Both the position numbers and the translations under genes were made by a program. Positions 45,948-57,506 of a stretch of 64,000 bases of DNA are shown here, in pieces (the stretch's first letter is position 1; each line of letters begins with the position of its first letter). The notes under the pieces are model-generated. The model was not told the origin of the DNA. It worked only from the letters and a program-made list of their open reading frames with translations, and ran no database searches. The DNA is from Acidovorax sp. 1608163 (GTDB taxonomy: Bacteria > Pseudomonadota > Gammaproteobacteria > Burkholderiales > Burkholderiaceae_C). The stretch covers positions 1 through 64,000 of the forward strand of contig NZ_CP033069.1 of the NCBI RefSeq assembly GCF_003669015.1, given 5' to 3'.

Positions 45948-47405
45948 TCAGAGCGCCGTAGCGGTGGGGGTTGCCTGGGCTGTGGGGTGGGCGGCGTCAA
46001 AGCCACCACCGGCTGCGCGGTACAGCGCCACCCAGGCCGATTGGCGCTCGTGCTGCAAGGCCACCAGCGTGGTCTGGGCGGCCAGGAGCGTGCGGCGGGC
46101 GTCTTCCAGCTCCACGAGGCTGGCCAGGCCACCACGCCAGCGGGCCTCGGTGGCGTCGAACGAGGTGCGGTAGCCCTGCACGGCGGCGCGGGCGCTGTCG
46201 GCACGCTCGGCCGTGCTTTGCAGGCGCACCAGGGCTTGCTCTACCTCGCTCACGGCCTGGCGCACGCGGCCCTGGTACACCGCCACGGCTTCGTCGTAGC
46301 GGGCGCGGGCGGCGTCCACCTGGGCCGCGCGGCGGCCACCGTCGAGCAGCGGCAGGCTCAGCGCCAGCGGGCCGAAGGACCAGGTGCTGAGATCGGTGGT
46401 GGTGCCCCCCGCGCGACTCCAGGCGGTGCCCACGGTGCCGGTGAGCGACAGGCGCGGCCAGCGCTGGGCCTGGGCGCTACCCACCTCGGCACTGGCTGCG
46501 GCCACTTCGCGCTCGGCGTTGTACACATCGGGCCGCTGCGACAGCACCTGCACCGGCAGTGCGGCGATGGTGAAGCGGGCTTCGTCAAAGCCCGGCACGG
46601 GGGCGGTGGTGATCTGGTTGCGCAGCGCGGGCTCGGGCTCGCCGGTCAGCGCCACCAGGGCTTTGAAGTCCACATCGCACTGCATGCGCTGCTGGGCGGC
46701 GCGGGCCGTGGCCTCGGCCGCGCTGGCGCTGGCCAGGGCGGCGGTGGCGGGCGCGGTAAAGCCTGCGCGCTGGCTGTCTTGCGTCAGGCGCGCGGTGGCG
46801 GCGCGCGATTGGGCATCGCGCTCGGCCACATCCAGCTGCTGCAGGCAGGTGCGCAGGCTGCTCACTTGCAGCGCCACCTCGGCGGCCACGCTCACGCGGG
46901 CCTCGTGCCACAGGGCCTGGGCACCGGCCAAGCGTTCGGTGGCGGCATCGCGTGTGGCCTGGTTGGCGCCGAACAGGTCGATCTCCCACCCCGCTTGCAA
47001 CCCGGCCTGGGCGCTGGTGGCGGGTGTGGTCACCGGGGCCGTCACGCCCCGGCTGGCGCTGGCCTGCGCATCCAGCGTGGGCAGCAGGGCGGCGCGGGCG
47101 GTGGTCTGTGTGGCGCGGGCTTGCTCGACCCGGCTGCGCGCCTGCGCGAGGCTGGGGCTGATGCGCTGGGCCGATGTGATCAGCGCCACCAGCACCGGGT
47201 CGTGGGTGCGGGCCCACCAGTCCGTGAGGTGCTGCAACTGCCCGTCGTGCGGCAGCGGGGCCTGCCAGGTGGTGGGCGTGGCGGGTGCCACGGCCTGTGG
47301 CGGGCGCGTGGTGGTGCAGGCTGTCAGGGGCGCGGCCAGTGTCACGACCATGGGCAGCGCCAGCCACAGCCGATGGGCTGTGCGGCGGGTTGCGGAATGC
47401 GTCAC
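45948..47405 (-). CDS. RND outer-membrane factor lipoprotein (NodT/OprM family)
   Basis: A 485-residue outer-membrane efflux channel. The signal peptide ends in a lipobox (APLTAC), followed by TTTRPP. NodT-family features: WQAPLPHDGQLQHLTDWW, LAQARSRVEQARATQTTA, GWEIDLFGANQATRDAATER, the repeat unit VLSQRPDVYNAEREVAAASA and LSLPLLDGGRRAAQVDAARA. These form the paired coiled-coil repeats of TolC-like trimers. The start overlaps the regulator stop by ATGA, so the regulator and channel are coupled. Confidence 0.93.
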   Translation of the reverse strand: MTHSATRRTAHRLWLALPMVVTLAAPLTACTTTRPPQAVAPATPTTWQAPLPHDGQLQHLTDWWARTHDPVLVALITSAQRISPSLAQARSRVEQARATQTTARAALLPTLDAQASASRGVTAPVTTPATSAQAGLQAGWEIDLFGANQATRDAATERLAGAQALWHEARVSVAAEVALQVSSLRTCLQQLDVAERDAQSRAATARLTQDSQRAGFTAPATAALASASAAEATARAAQQRMQCDVDFKALVALTGEPEPALRNQITTAPVPGFDEARFTIAALPVQVLSQRPDVYNAEREVAAASAEVGSAQAQRWPRLSLTGTVGTAWSRAGGTTTDLSTWSFGPLALSLPLLDGGRRAAQVDAARARYDEAVAVYQGRVRQAVSEVEQALVRLQSTAERADSARAAVQGYRTSFDATEARWRGGLASLVELEDARRTLLAAQTTLVALQHERQSAWVALYRAAGGGFDAAHPTAQATPTATAL

Positions 47406-48121
47406 AGGGAGTCTCCTTCAGGGGTAGGGGCACGGCGGGTGGAAGCACGGCGGTTGGAGGAAGTCGCAGCCACCGCGGCGTTGCGCCGCCGCTGGGCCTC
47501 GCCTGCCACCAGGTGGTGGGCCATGTCGATGAGTCGGTGGGTGGTGGCGGTCAGGCCTTCGGGGCTGTCGGCCAGGCTGGGGCAAACCTGCTGGATCAGG
47601 TCACGGTGGGCGTAGTACTGCATGGGCAGCGCCCCAATGGACAGCGCCAGCCGGTGCACGTCCTCGTCAGGCTCGGCCGCGCCCACGGCGGTGCACAGCA
47701 CCTGCACCATCGCGGCGTGCATGGGCTTGATCTCGCACTCCAGTTCTTGCTGCCACAGCCCGGTGGGGTCGAGCATTTCGCGAAAGTGCAGCCGCATGCT
47801 CAGCTCAATGCGGCTGCCCTGGTGCAGGGGCTGCATGAAGCCGGTGATGAACTGCTCCAAAAACAAGTCCAGCGATTGGCCATCGGGCCCGGCGCTGGCC
47901 TGCAGCGGTCCGCCAAAGGACTCGTTGTAGGCCGCGGTGTACAGCCCCTTCTTGTCGCCAAAGTAGTAGCTGATCAGTGCCGTGTTGACCGACGCCGCTT
48001 CGGCAATCTGGCGGATGGAGGTCTTGGCAAAGCCTTGCTCTGCAAACAGGCGCAGTGCAGCATCCAGCAGGCGTGCGCGGGAATCTGCTGCGTCAGGGGT
48101 CGAGGGAGGGGTGGCAACCAT
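47402..48121 (-). CDS. TetR/AcrR regulator of the RND operon (CerR/DUF1956 type)
   Basis: A 239-residue regulator. The helix-turn-helix reads ARLLDAALRLFAEQGFAKTS and ASVNTALISYYFGDKKGLY; the C-terminal domain (LSMRLHFREMLDPTGLW, LALSIGALPMQYYAHRD) fits the DUF1956 group of efflux repressors. The tail is basic and Arg-rich. It is the first gene of the efflux operon and lies 21 bases behind a palindromic operator candidate, so it should repress its own operon. Confidence 0.9.
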   Translation of the reverse strand: MVATPPSTPDAADSRARLLDAALRLFAEQGFAKTSIRQIAEAASVNTALISYYFGDKKGLYTAAYNESFGGPLQASAGPDGQSLDLFLEQFITGFMQPLHQGSRIELSMRLHFREMLDPTGLWQQELECEIKPMHAAMVQVLCTAVGAAEPDEDVHRLALSIGALPMQYYAHRDLIQQVCPSLADSPEGLTATTHRLIDMAHHLVAGEAQRRRNAAVAATSSNRRASTRRAPTPEGDSL

Positions 48122-48142
48122 GGTGCGGGATTACACCATGTT

Positions 48143-48158
48143 TTAATCAATCGATTAA
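48143..48158. promoter_or_regulatory. Palindromic operator before the efflux operon
   Basis: TTAATC-AATC-GATTAA is a perfect inverted repeat located 22 bases upstream of the tetR start codon. It is a typical site for a CerR-type repressor and may overlap the promoter. Confidence 0.65.
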
Positions 48159-48316
48159 TTAACTTTTTGTTGCGGAACGTTGCACTGGTGTTTCAGCCCT
48201 GTGGTGCGGCGTGGTGTTGCAGATGTCGGACAACCTGCCACGCAACAGGGTTCTTTCTGGCAGACTGCTTCGCTTCCAATGAGTTACACAGCGGCCAGGG
48301 GCCATGAGGAGACAAG

Positions 48317-50124
48317 ATGCGCAATCTCGGGGTCAAGACCGGCCTGTTGGCCGTGATGGGCGTTTTCACCCTGGCCCTGCTGCTGGCCGTTGCGGTGGGC
48401 TGGCGCGGCACCCAGGCGGGTGCCCAGGCGGCAGACAACCAGGAGCGCTTCTCGGACGCCATGCTTACCCTCAAGCAGGCGGAAATCCGCATGTGGGACA
48501 ACCGGGTGGCGCTGGCCGTGGCGCACCGCAACCTGCTGCGTGGCGATGCCCCCGCCAGCGTCAAAGGCCAGACCGATCGCGCCGAAAAGGCCATGGCCGA
48601 TGCCGACAAAATCCTGACCTCGGTGGTGCAAACGCTGCCCCCAGGCCTGCAAGAGCAGCGCGCGCTGGCCGACTCCATGCTCACCAAGTTTCGCGCCTAC
48701 ACCGTGCTCGTCAACCGGGGCGGGGCCGGGCTGGTGGGCGGCAATGAGGCCGAGTACAGCGGCAAAGACATCGTGACCGAGCGCAACAAGCTGCTGGCCG
48801 AGATGGAAGAGCTGATGCAGCAGCTCTTCAAAGCCGCCAAGGACCGCAGCGCCGAGCAGCATGACGAATCCGAGCGCCTGCTGGCCTGGTCGCGCGCCCT
48901 GGCCGTGGCCTTGCTGGTGCTGGCTGCGGCGCTGGTGTTGGGTTGCTGGCTGTTCATCAACCGCCGCGTGGTGGCGCCGCTGCAGCAAGTGGGCGAGTTG
49001 ATGGACCGTGTGGCCCAGGGCGATTTGACAACCCGCATCGACACCCAGTCCACCAACGAAATTGGCCGGCTGCTGCGCTCGGTCAGCACCATGCAGGCGG
49101 GGCTGGCCAGCATGGTCACCCAGGTGCGCCAGGGCGTGGAAGAAATCAACACCGGCGCGCGCGAAATCGCCCTGGGCAACTCGGACCTGAGCGGCCGCAC
49201 CGAGCAGCAGGCCGCCTCGCTGGAGGAAACGGCTGCCAGCATGGAAGAGCTGTCGTCCACCGTGAAGCAAAACGCCGACAACGCCCGCCAGGCCAACCAG
49301 CTGGCCAGCGGCAGCATGGACGTGGCCCAGCGCGGCGGTGCGGTGGTGGACGAAGTGGTAGCCACCATGAAGGCCATCGCGGACAGCTCCACCAAGATGT
49401 CGGACATCGTGAATGTGATCGACTCCATCGCCTTCCAGACCAACATCCTGGCGCTGAACGCGGCGGTGGAAGCGGCCCGCGCAGGCGAGCAAGGCCGGGG
49501 CTTTGCCGTGGTGGCCAGCGAGGTGCGTGCACTGGCGCAGCGCTCTGCGGCTGCGGCCAAAGAGATCAAGGAATTGATCTCCGACTCGGTCGGCAAGGTG
49601 GGCGCGGGCTCTGCCCAGGTCGAGCGTGCCGGGGCCACCATGCAAGACATCGTGGCCTCTGTGCGCCGCGTGACGGACATCATGGGCGAAATTTCGGCGG
49701 CGTCGATCGAGCAGTCCTCGGGCATCGACCAGGTCAACCTGGCCGTGTCGCAAATGGACCAGGCCACGCAGCAAAACGCCGCGCTGGTCGAACAGGCTTC
49801 GGCCGCCGCCACCTCGCTGGAAGACCAGGCCCAGCGCCTGAATGCCGCTGTGGCGCAGTTCAAGGTGGATATGGCAGGCCAGCCCGCAGCGGCCCCCCGG
49901 CCGGTGCACCGCCCCAGCGTGGCGGCAGCGCCCCGGCCCGCCCTCAGCCCCCGGCCTGCCGCCAGCCCCCGGCCTGCCGCCAGCCCCAAGGCTGCGGCCA
50001 AAGCCGCTGTGCCCGCCCCCCCAAAGCCTGCGGTACCTGCGCTGGGCCGCACGCCCGGCAAGCCTGCCGCCCCCACCTCCGCCGCCAAGGCGGGGGCGAC
50101 GATGGGGATTGGGAATCCTTCTGA
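48317..50124 (+). CDS. Methyl-accepting chemotaxis protein with CheR-docking pentapeptide (frameshifted tail)
   Basis: A transmembrane chemoreceptor of about 603 residues. Helix 1 is [19 protein letters not shown], the periplasmic four-helix sensor follows, helix 2 is [17 protein letters not shown], then HAMP and the signalling hairpin [19 protein letters not shown] proline/alanine-rich linker ends the protein. In the uninterrupted frame the end is nonsense (stop 50179). One missing G in a G run near 50093 restores [10 protein letters not shown] and a stop at 50124. DWESF is a xWxxF pentapeptide that tethers CheR/CheB, so this is the probable true end. Confidence 0.88.
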
Positions 50125-50175
50125 CCGCTGTGAAGGAGCGCAACGGGAGATGGAGTGTGGTGAATTACTCCTGAT

Positions 50176-50211
50176 TTGATAGCTGCTAGCGCTTATCCAT
50201 CAAGCGCTAGG
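50176..50211. repeat. Dispersed palindromic repeat, copy 8
   Basis: TTGATAGCTGCTAGCGCTTA, loop TCCATC and AAGCGCTAG form a near-perfect copy. It lies between the convergent chemoreceptor and glnE genes. Confidence 0.85.
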
Positions 50212-50285
50212 CATCGATTTGATTGCAAGCCCTGCGCCGCTGGCAGAGCGGGGCTCGCACGGCCCTCTCCACCCAGCGCGGTGCT

Positions 50286-53043
50286 TCAGTGCGCAGCCCC
50301 AAACACCGCCTGCCACAGCGCCAGCACCGCATCGCGCTCGGCCTGCAGCGCGGGGGGGCCACCTGCGTAGGGGCTTCGTCCAGCCGTGCCCGGTGTTGCA
50401 CGCGGCGCAGTTCGCGGTAGGCGTTGGCGGCGGCGTGGCCTACCCCTGCGGGCAGCAGGCCCACTTGCTCGGCGCGCTCGAGCAGGGCGATGTTGCCCAG
50501 GTTGGCGCGCAGCTCGGGGTGCGCGCAGGACTGCGACAGCACCAGGTACTGCACGGCAAACTCTGCATCGACCATGCCGCCGGGGCTGTGTTTGACCTCG
50601 AACATGCCATTCGGCACCGGGTGGGCTGAGCGCACGCGTTCGCGCATGGTGACGATCTCGCCTTGGAGTGCGCTGGCGTCGCGCTCCGAGGTGATGACGG
50701 CCTCGCGCACGGCGTCAAAACGCGCTTGCAGTGCGGCGCTGCCCAGCACAAAGCGGGCGCGCGTCATGGCCTGGTGTTCCCAGGTCCAGGCGGTGTTGCT
50801 GCCGCGCTGCTGCTGGTACTTGGCATAGGCTTCAAAGCTGGTCACCAGCAGGCCCGAGTTGCCGTTGGGCCGCAGCGCGGTGTCGATTTCGTACAGGTCG
50901 CCCTCGCCCGTCTTCACGGTGAGCCAGTTGATGAGCTTGCGCACGAACGCGGCGTACACCTCGGGGGCGCGTTCGTCGTCGTCGTCGAACACGAAGACGA
51001 TGTCCAGGTCGCTGCCGTAGCCCAGCTCTTTGCCGCCCAGTTTGCCGTAGCCGATGATGCCGAACTGGGGCTCGTCGCGGTGGCGGTTTTTCAGGCGGCT
51101 CCAGCACCACTGGGTGGTGATGCGCAGCATGCTGTCGGCTAGGGCGCTCAGGTCGTCGGCCACTTGCTCGACGGTGATGCGCCCGCCCACGTCGCGCGCC
51201 AGGGTGCGGAAGGTTTCGGCGTGCTGGGCGCGGCGCAGCAGGTTCAGCAGGGTTTCGTCGTCGTCTTCGCCGGTGGATTGCAGCGACTTGAGCCGCTGCG
51301 CCAGCTCGCGCTCAAAGTCGGCCACCACAAAGCGCTCGGCCATCAGCACATCGCCCACCAGTTCGTCGATCACGCCGGGGTGCTGCAGCAGGTAGCGGGC
51401 AGGCCACTTGGCGGCGCCCAGCAGGGCCAGCAGTTGCTCGTGCACGGGCGGGCGCTCGAGCAGCAGCGCCAGGTAGCTTTCGCGGCGCATCAGGGGTTCG
51501 AGCCAGTTGGTCAGGCGCGAGGCGGCTTCCAGGGTGCAGCGGCCCTCGTTCAGCCACTGGGCCGTGCGCTGCACGATGCGGAACAGCCGGGCACGCGCCT
51601 CGTCGCGCAGGTTGGCCACGCGGGCGTTGTTGCGCCATTCGGCCACGCGCTCGCGAAAGCCCTCGGGCAGTTGCTCCAGCAGGCTTTCCAGCTCGGGAGG
51701 CGGGGGGCCGATGCCTTGGGGCCGCCGCAGCTGCCGCCACTGCATTGTTTTTTCTCGTTGCCACCCAGCAGGGTGTCGAACTCTTGCGCCACCAGTTCGC
51801 GGTGGGCGTCCAGCTCGTGCAGGAAGGCGCAGCAGTCGCGGTAGCCCATGGTGCTGGCAATCCAGGCCAGGTCGTCGTCGCGCGTGGGCAGCACGTGGGT
51901 TTGCTGGTCGTCCAGGTACTGGATGCGATGCTCCACCTTGCGCAGGAACACATAGGCGCGGGCCATGGCGTCGGCCGTTTCCTGGGGCATCAGCCCGGAC
52001 TGGGCCAGGCGCTGCAGCGCGTCCAGCGTGGGGCGGCGGCGCAGCTCGGGGAACTGCCCGCCGCGCACCACCTGCAGCAGCTGCACGGTGAATTCGATCT
52101 CGCGGATGCCACCGCGCGAGAGCTTGACGTCGTTGGCGCGCTCGGGGTGGCCCGCGCTGCGCTTGGCCGCGTGGTCGCGGATCTGGCGGTGCAGCGAGCG
52201 CAGGGCGTCGAACACGCTGTAGTCCAGGTAGCGGCGGAACACAAAGGGCAGCACCACATTGCGCAGCGCCTGCACTTCGGTGCTGCCAATGCAGCCGGTG
52301 GGGGCGACCACCCGGCTCTTGAGCCAGGCAAAGCGTTCCCACTCGCGGCCCTGCACCTGCAAATACTCTTCCAGTGCGGCCAGCGAGATGGCGGCCGGGC
52401 CCGAGTTGCCGTTGGGCCGCAAGGCCAGGTCCACGCGGAAGACAAAGCCGTGCTCGGTGGTGTCGCCCACCAGGCTGTAGATGGCCTTGACGGCGCGGGC
52501 AAAGTACTCGTGGTTGGAGATGCGGCCCCGGCCGTCAGGCATGCCGGCGGTGTCGCCGTCGTGCTCATACACGTAGATCAGGTCAATGTCGCTCGACACG
52601 TTCAGCTCGCGCGCGCCCAGCTTGCCCATGCCAATGATCCACAGCTGCACGGCTTGGCCTTGGGGGCCTTGGGGTGCGCCGTGGCGGCTGTCCAGCTCTT
52701 CCCGGGCGTGGCGGCAGGCGTGGTCCAGGGCCAGCTCGGCCAGCTCGGTCACGGCACGGGTCACTTCGGCCAGTGTGGCGCGCTGCTCGCAGTCCAGGCG
52801 AATCAGCCGCTCCATCACCAGCTGGCGCACCATGCGCAGGGCGCTGGCCATGTCGGTGCCGCGTGCGCGCAGGGCGGCCAGGGTTTGCTCCATCAGCGCC
52901 CGGGTGGGCGCGCCGGGGGGCAGCAGGGGCAGGTCTTGCTCGTAGCGGCGGTGCAACCTCTGGAAGAAGCGCGAATGCTCGGCCAGCCCTTCGCTGGGTG
53001 CGATGGTGTTGCAGGGGGAGGATTCGGAGGGAAGGTTCTGCAT
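50286..53043 (-). CDS. glnE: Glutamine-synthetase adenylyltransferase/deadenylylase (two frameshifts)
   Basis: GlnE adds and removes AMP on glutamine synthetase in nitrogen control. It holds two nucleotidyltransferase domains: the first with IGMGKLGARELNVSSDIDL and DLALRPNGNSGPAAIS, the second with IGYGKLGGKELGYGSDLDI and DTALRPNGNSGLLVTS. Glycine, serine and aspartate residues of both active sites are intact. The total of about 919 residues is normal. One indel near 51755 (a T homopolymer) splits it in two; a second in a G run near 50350 hides the correct end LQAERDAVLALWQAVFGAAH at 50286. Confidence 0.93.
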
Positions 53044-53325
53044 GGCGGGCACAGCAATCGAGAGGGATGGCGATGGAATCTATTTCTATTGGATACAAAG
53101 CGCCGGGCCATCCGGGGCGCCGGGGCATTTACCCCTTTGCGGCCAAGGGGGTTGGGGCTTGCTGCACTGCGCGCTGGCCGCAATGCCCTGCCTTGTGGGG
53201 CGCCGCGGTGGCCTGCCCGTGGCAGGGCTGGGCGTAACAGTCCACAACACCCCGATAAAAGCCGCTGGCGCCAGGAACCGGGGCCCTGGGGGCGGGTCAT
53301 AATTCCGCCCACTTTCACCCGAAAC

Positions 53326-56300
53326 ATGACCGAACCGACCCCTCGCCCTTCCCGTTTGCTCAAGATCGTGGCCGGGTTTGCGCGGTGGTCGTTGGGGTTG
53401 CTGGTGGCCTTCTGGCTGTTGCTGGCGGTGGCCTGGGGTGCCCTTCATGGCTGGATTGTGCCGCGAATCGGTGAGTTTCGCCCCCAGATCGAGGCGCGCG
53501 CCTCGCAGGCATTGGGTGTGGCGGTTCGCATTGGCGACATATCGGCCCGCTCGGAAGGCCTGATCCCTTCGATTGAACTGATGGACGTGGCCCTGCTCGA
53601 CGGCGAAGGCCGCGCCGCCTTGCGCTTGCCTCGGGTCGTGGTGTCGCTGTCGCCCCGGTCGCTGCTGCACTGGGGGTTTGAGCAGCTGTACATCGCCTCG
53701 CCCGACCTGGACATTCGCCGCGCCCCCGATGGCCGCATCTTTGTGGCCGGGCTGCCCGTGGCGCAAGGCACGGGCGACAGCAATGCGGCCACCGACTGGC
53801 TGTTCTCGCAGGGCGAGGTGGTGATCCGCGAAGGTACCCTGCGCTGGAACGACGAGCTGCGCGGCGCCCCTGAGCTGGCCTTGAGCAAGGTGGACCTGGT
53901 GCTGCGCAACGGCAACTGGCGCCACAGCCTGCGCATAGACGCCACGCCCCCCGAGGCCTGGGGTGACCGGTTTACGCTGGTGGGCCTGTTCCGTGCACCG
54001 CTTTTGCGGGTGCGCGACAGCAACTGGCAGCACTGGAACGGGCAGCTGTTTGCCAACTTCTCGCGGGTCGATGTCTCGCGCCTGCGCCACCATGCCGATG
54101 TAGGCGTAGAGGTGGCGCGGGGCCATGGGGCGCTGCGGGCCTGGGCCGACATCCAGCGTGGCCAGATTGTGGGCGGCACGGCCGACCTGGCGCTGGCCGA
54201 CGTGCATGCCACCCTGGGCCCCGATTTGCAGGCGCTGGAGTTGCCCTCCATCGAGGGGCGCCTGGGCGGGCGCCGCCTGCAGGGCGGTTTTGAATTTTCG
54301 ACCCAGGCGCTGCAGTTTGTGGCCGACGACGGGCTGAACTGGCCCGGTGGCAACCTCAAGCTGCAGTACACCGAGGCCACGGGCAAAGCCCCGGCGCAAG
54401 GCGAGTTTCGCGCGGACAAGCTGGACCTGGCCGCGCTGGCCCAGATTGCCAGCCGCCTGCCACTGGGCGCCACGGCCCATGAGGCCATTGCCACCTACGC
54501 GCCCAAGGGCATGGTGCAAGAAGTGCAGGCCAACTGGAAGGGCCCGCTCGATGCGCTGCAGCAGTACCAGGTGCGCGGCCGGGTGCAGGGGCTGACGCTG
54601 GCGGGCGGCACCCCCACCGAGGCCACCCGCACGCCCGGCCTGCGCGGCGCCGATGTGGACTTTGACCTGACCCAGACGGGGGGCAAGGCGACGCTGTCCA
54701 TCGCCTCGGGGGCCTTGGTGCTGCCCCGCGTGTTTGAAGACCCGGTGGTGCCTTTGGATGAATTCACCGCCAATGTGCGCTGGCAGCTGGAGGGTGAGCG
54801 CATTGCCGTGCAGGCCAACGACATCCGCTTTGCCAACGCCGATGCCCAGGGCCAGGCCCGCATGTCCTGGCACACCAGCGACCCGGCCCGCGTGGCGCAT
54901 GCCTCGCGCTTCCCTGGGGTGCTGGATTTGTCGGGTGCGCTGACGCGCGCCGACGGCACCCGCGTGCACCGCTATCTGCCGCTGAGCATCCCGCCAGATT
55001 CCCGCCACTATGTGCAGCAGGCCGTGGTGGCCGGTGTGGCCAGCCATGTGGACTTCAAGGTCAAGGGCGATTTGCACGACATGCCCTTCAACGACCCCAA
55101 GCTGGGCGACTTCCGCATCGCTGCCAAGGTCAAGGACGTGACCTATGCCTATGTGCCGCCCAGCCTGTTGCCGAACGACACCCTGCGCTGGCCCCCCTCA
55201 CGCAATTGGCGGGTGAGCTGATTTTTGAGCGCTCGTCCATGCAGGTGCGGGGCGCATCGGGCACCTTCATGGGCTTGCCGCAGACACGCCTGCTCAAGGT
55301 GGAAGCGCAGATTCCCAACCTGGCCCACACGGTGGTGGGCGTCAATGCCGAGGCGCGTGGGCCCTTGCCAGAAATGCTGGGGCTGATGGTGACATCGCCC
55401 TTGGCACGCATGACGGGCAACGCCCTGGCGCAGGCCAGCGGCACCGGCAATGCCGACCTGCAACTGCGCCTGAGCCTGCCTATCAGCGACATCGCGCAGT
55501 CCAAAGTACAGGGCAGCGTGACCTTGTCGGGCAACGAGGTGCGCATCACCCCCGACACCCCTGCCATGAGCCGTGCCCGTGGCGTCGTGCAGTTCTCTGA
55601 AACCGGCTTTGCCTTGAGCGGCATGCAGGCACGCGCCCTGGGTGGCGATGTGCGGCTGGAAGGCGGCATGCGCGCTCTGCCCCCTGGTGCACCCCCGACC
55701 GAGGCGGCCATCCAGCTGCGCGCACAGGGTGTGGCCACGGCCCAGGGGCTGCAGCAAACGCCATCGCTGGGCTTTGTGGCGCAACTGGCGCGCAACGCCA
55801 CTGGCAGCGCACCCTACAGCCTGGCCCTGTCGTTTCGCCGGGGGGTGCCAGAGCTGCAGGTCAACACCACCTTGCAAGGCATGGCCCTGGACTTGCCTGC
55901 GCCCCTGGGCAAAACCGCCGAGGCCCAGCAGCCGCTGCGCTACGAGCAAATGGTGGCGCGCGAGTCGTTGGTCAGCACCTCGGCGGGCGCCCCCCAGCCG
56001 CCGCTGCGCGACCAGATCACGCTGGACCTGGGTGGGGTGGGCACCGCCACCTACCTGCGCGATGTGAGCGGCGCCCAGCCCCGGGTGCTGCGCGGCGCAA
56101 TTGGCGTGGGCCTGCTCGCCGGCGAATCGGCGCCGCAACCGACCGAAGGGGTGGGCGCCAACATCCGCCTGGGCAAGGTGGACGTGGACGCGTGGGAGCG
56201 CTTGTTCACCCAGTCCACTGGCGTGGCCGGTGCCGCCCGGCCTGGGCCCGTGCCCGTCATGGGCCCAGGGCCTGCGGCCAACCCGGCCATGGACTACCTG

Positions 56301-57506
56301 CCCAATGTGCTGGCCCTGCGCGCCAGCGAGCTGACGGCCGAGGGCCGCACCCTGCACAACCTGGTGGCTGGTGGTCTGCGCGAAGGCAACCTGTGGCGCG
56401 CCAATCTGGACGCTGCCGAACTCAATGGCTACCTGGAGTTTCGCCAGCCCACCTCGGGCGACATGGGCAGCGGCCGCCTGTTTGCCCGCCTGTCGCGCCT
56501 GAGCATGCCGCAAAGCGAGGCCACCCAGGTGGAGGCGCTGCTGGACGAGCAGCCTGGCGCCCTGCCCGCTGTGGACGTGGTGGTGGACGACTTTGAACTG
56601 CGTGGGCGCAAGCTGGGGCGCATCGAGATCGAGGCACAAAACCGCACTGGCGACGCAGCCCAGCGCGAGTGGCGCCTGAACAAGTTCAACATCAGCACCC
56701 CCGAGGCCAGCCTGACGGCCAGCGGCAACTGGGCGGTGCTCAACCACGCCAGGGCCGCTGCAGCGGGTGCGGCCCCCCGCGCGCCAGACCGCCGCACGGT
56801 GCTCAACTTCAAGCTGGACATCCGCGACTCAGGCGACCTGCTGGGGCGCTTCGGCATGGTCAACGTGATCAAGCGCGGCAAGGGCCGCATGGAGGGCCAG
56901 GTGGGCTGGATTGGCGCGCCTTTCAGCCCTGACTACCGGACCATGGCCGGGCAGGTCAACCTCAACATCGAGGCCGGGCAGTTTCTGAAGGCCGACCCGG
57001 GCCTGGCCAAGCTGCTCAGTGTGCTCAGCCTGCAGTCGCTGCCGCGCCGCCTCACGCTCGACTTCCGCGATGTGTTCAGCGAAGGCTTTGCCTTTGACTT
57101 TGTGCGCGGCGACATGCACATTGAGCAAGGCGTGGCCTCGACCAACAACCTGCAGATGAAGGGCGTGAACGCCGCCGTGCTGATGGAAGGCAGTGCCGAC
57201 ATCGACAAGGAAACGCAAGACCTGCGCGTGGTGGTGGTGCCCGAGATCAACGCCATGACGGCATCGCTGGTGGCCACGGCCATCAACCCCGTGATTGGGC
57301 TGGGCAGCTTCCTGGCGCAGGTGTTTTTGCGCGGCCCGTTGATCGAGGCGGCCACGCAGGAGTTTCGCGTGGACGGCGCCTGGAGCGATCCGCGCGTGGT
57401 GCGCGTGCCCCGCCGTGGCCGCGAAGGGGTGGGCAGCACCGGCCACAGCACGCCCGCCCCGCAAGTGGCATCGCCTGAACCGACCCACACCGGAGACCCC
57501 TCATGA
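53326..57506 (+). CDS. YhdP family AsmA-like phospholipid transport protein (one frameshift)
   Basis: A giant (about 1394 residues) inner-membrane-anchored protein of the AsmA/YhdP group, which bridges the periplasm and helps move phospholipids to the outer membrane. A single N-terminal helix (SLGLLVAFWLLLAVAWG) is followed by a long repeating beta-taco region with segments such as RIGDISARSEGLIPSIELMD, LIFERSSMQVRGASG and FKLDIRDSGDLLGRFGMVN, ending in the conserved GSFLAQVFLRGPLIEAATQEF. One missing C near 55195 splits the frame. Its stop overlaps the next gene by ATGA. Confidence 0.9.

Noticed and set aside
45435..47615. 726-codon open frame on the plus strand opposite the efflux channel and adaptor
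   Set aside because: Antisense, Gly/His/Gln-rich translation without family motifs.
48284..50143. 619-codon open frame on the minus strand opposite the chemoreceptor
   Set aside because: Antisense shadow of a canonical MCP gene.
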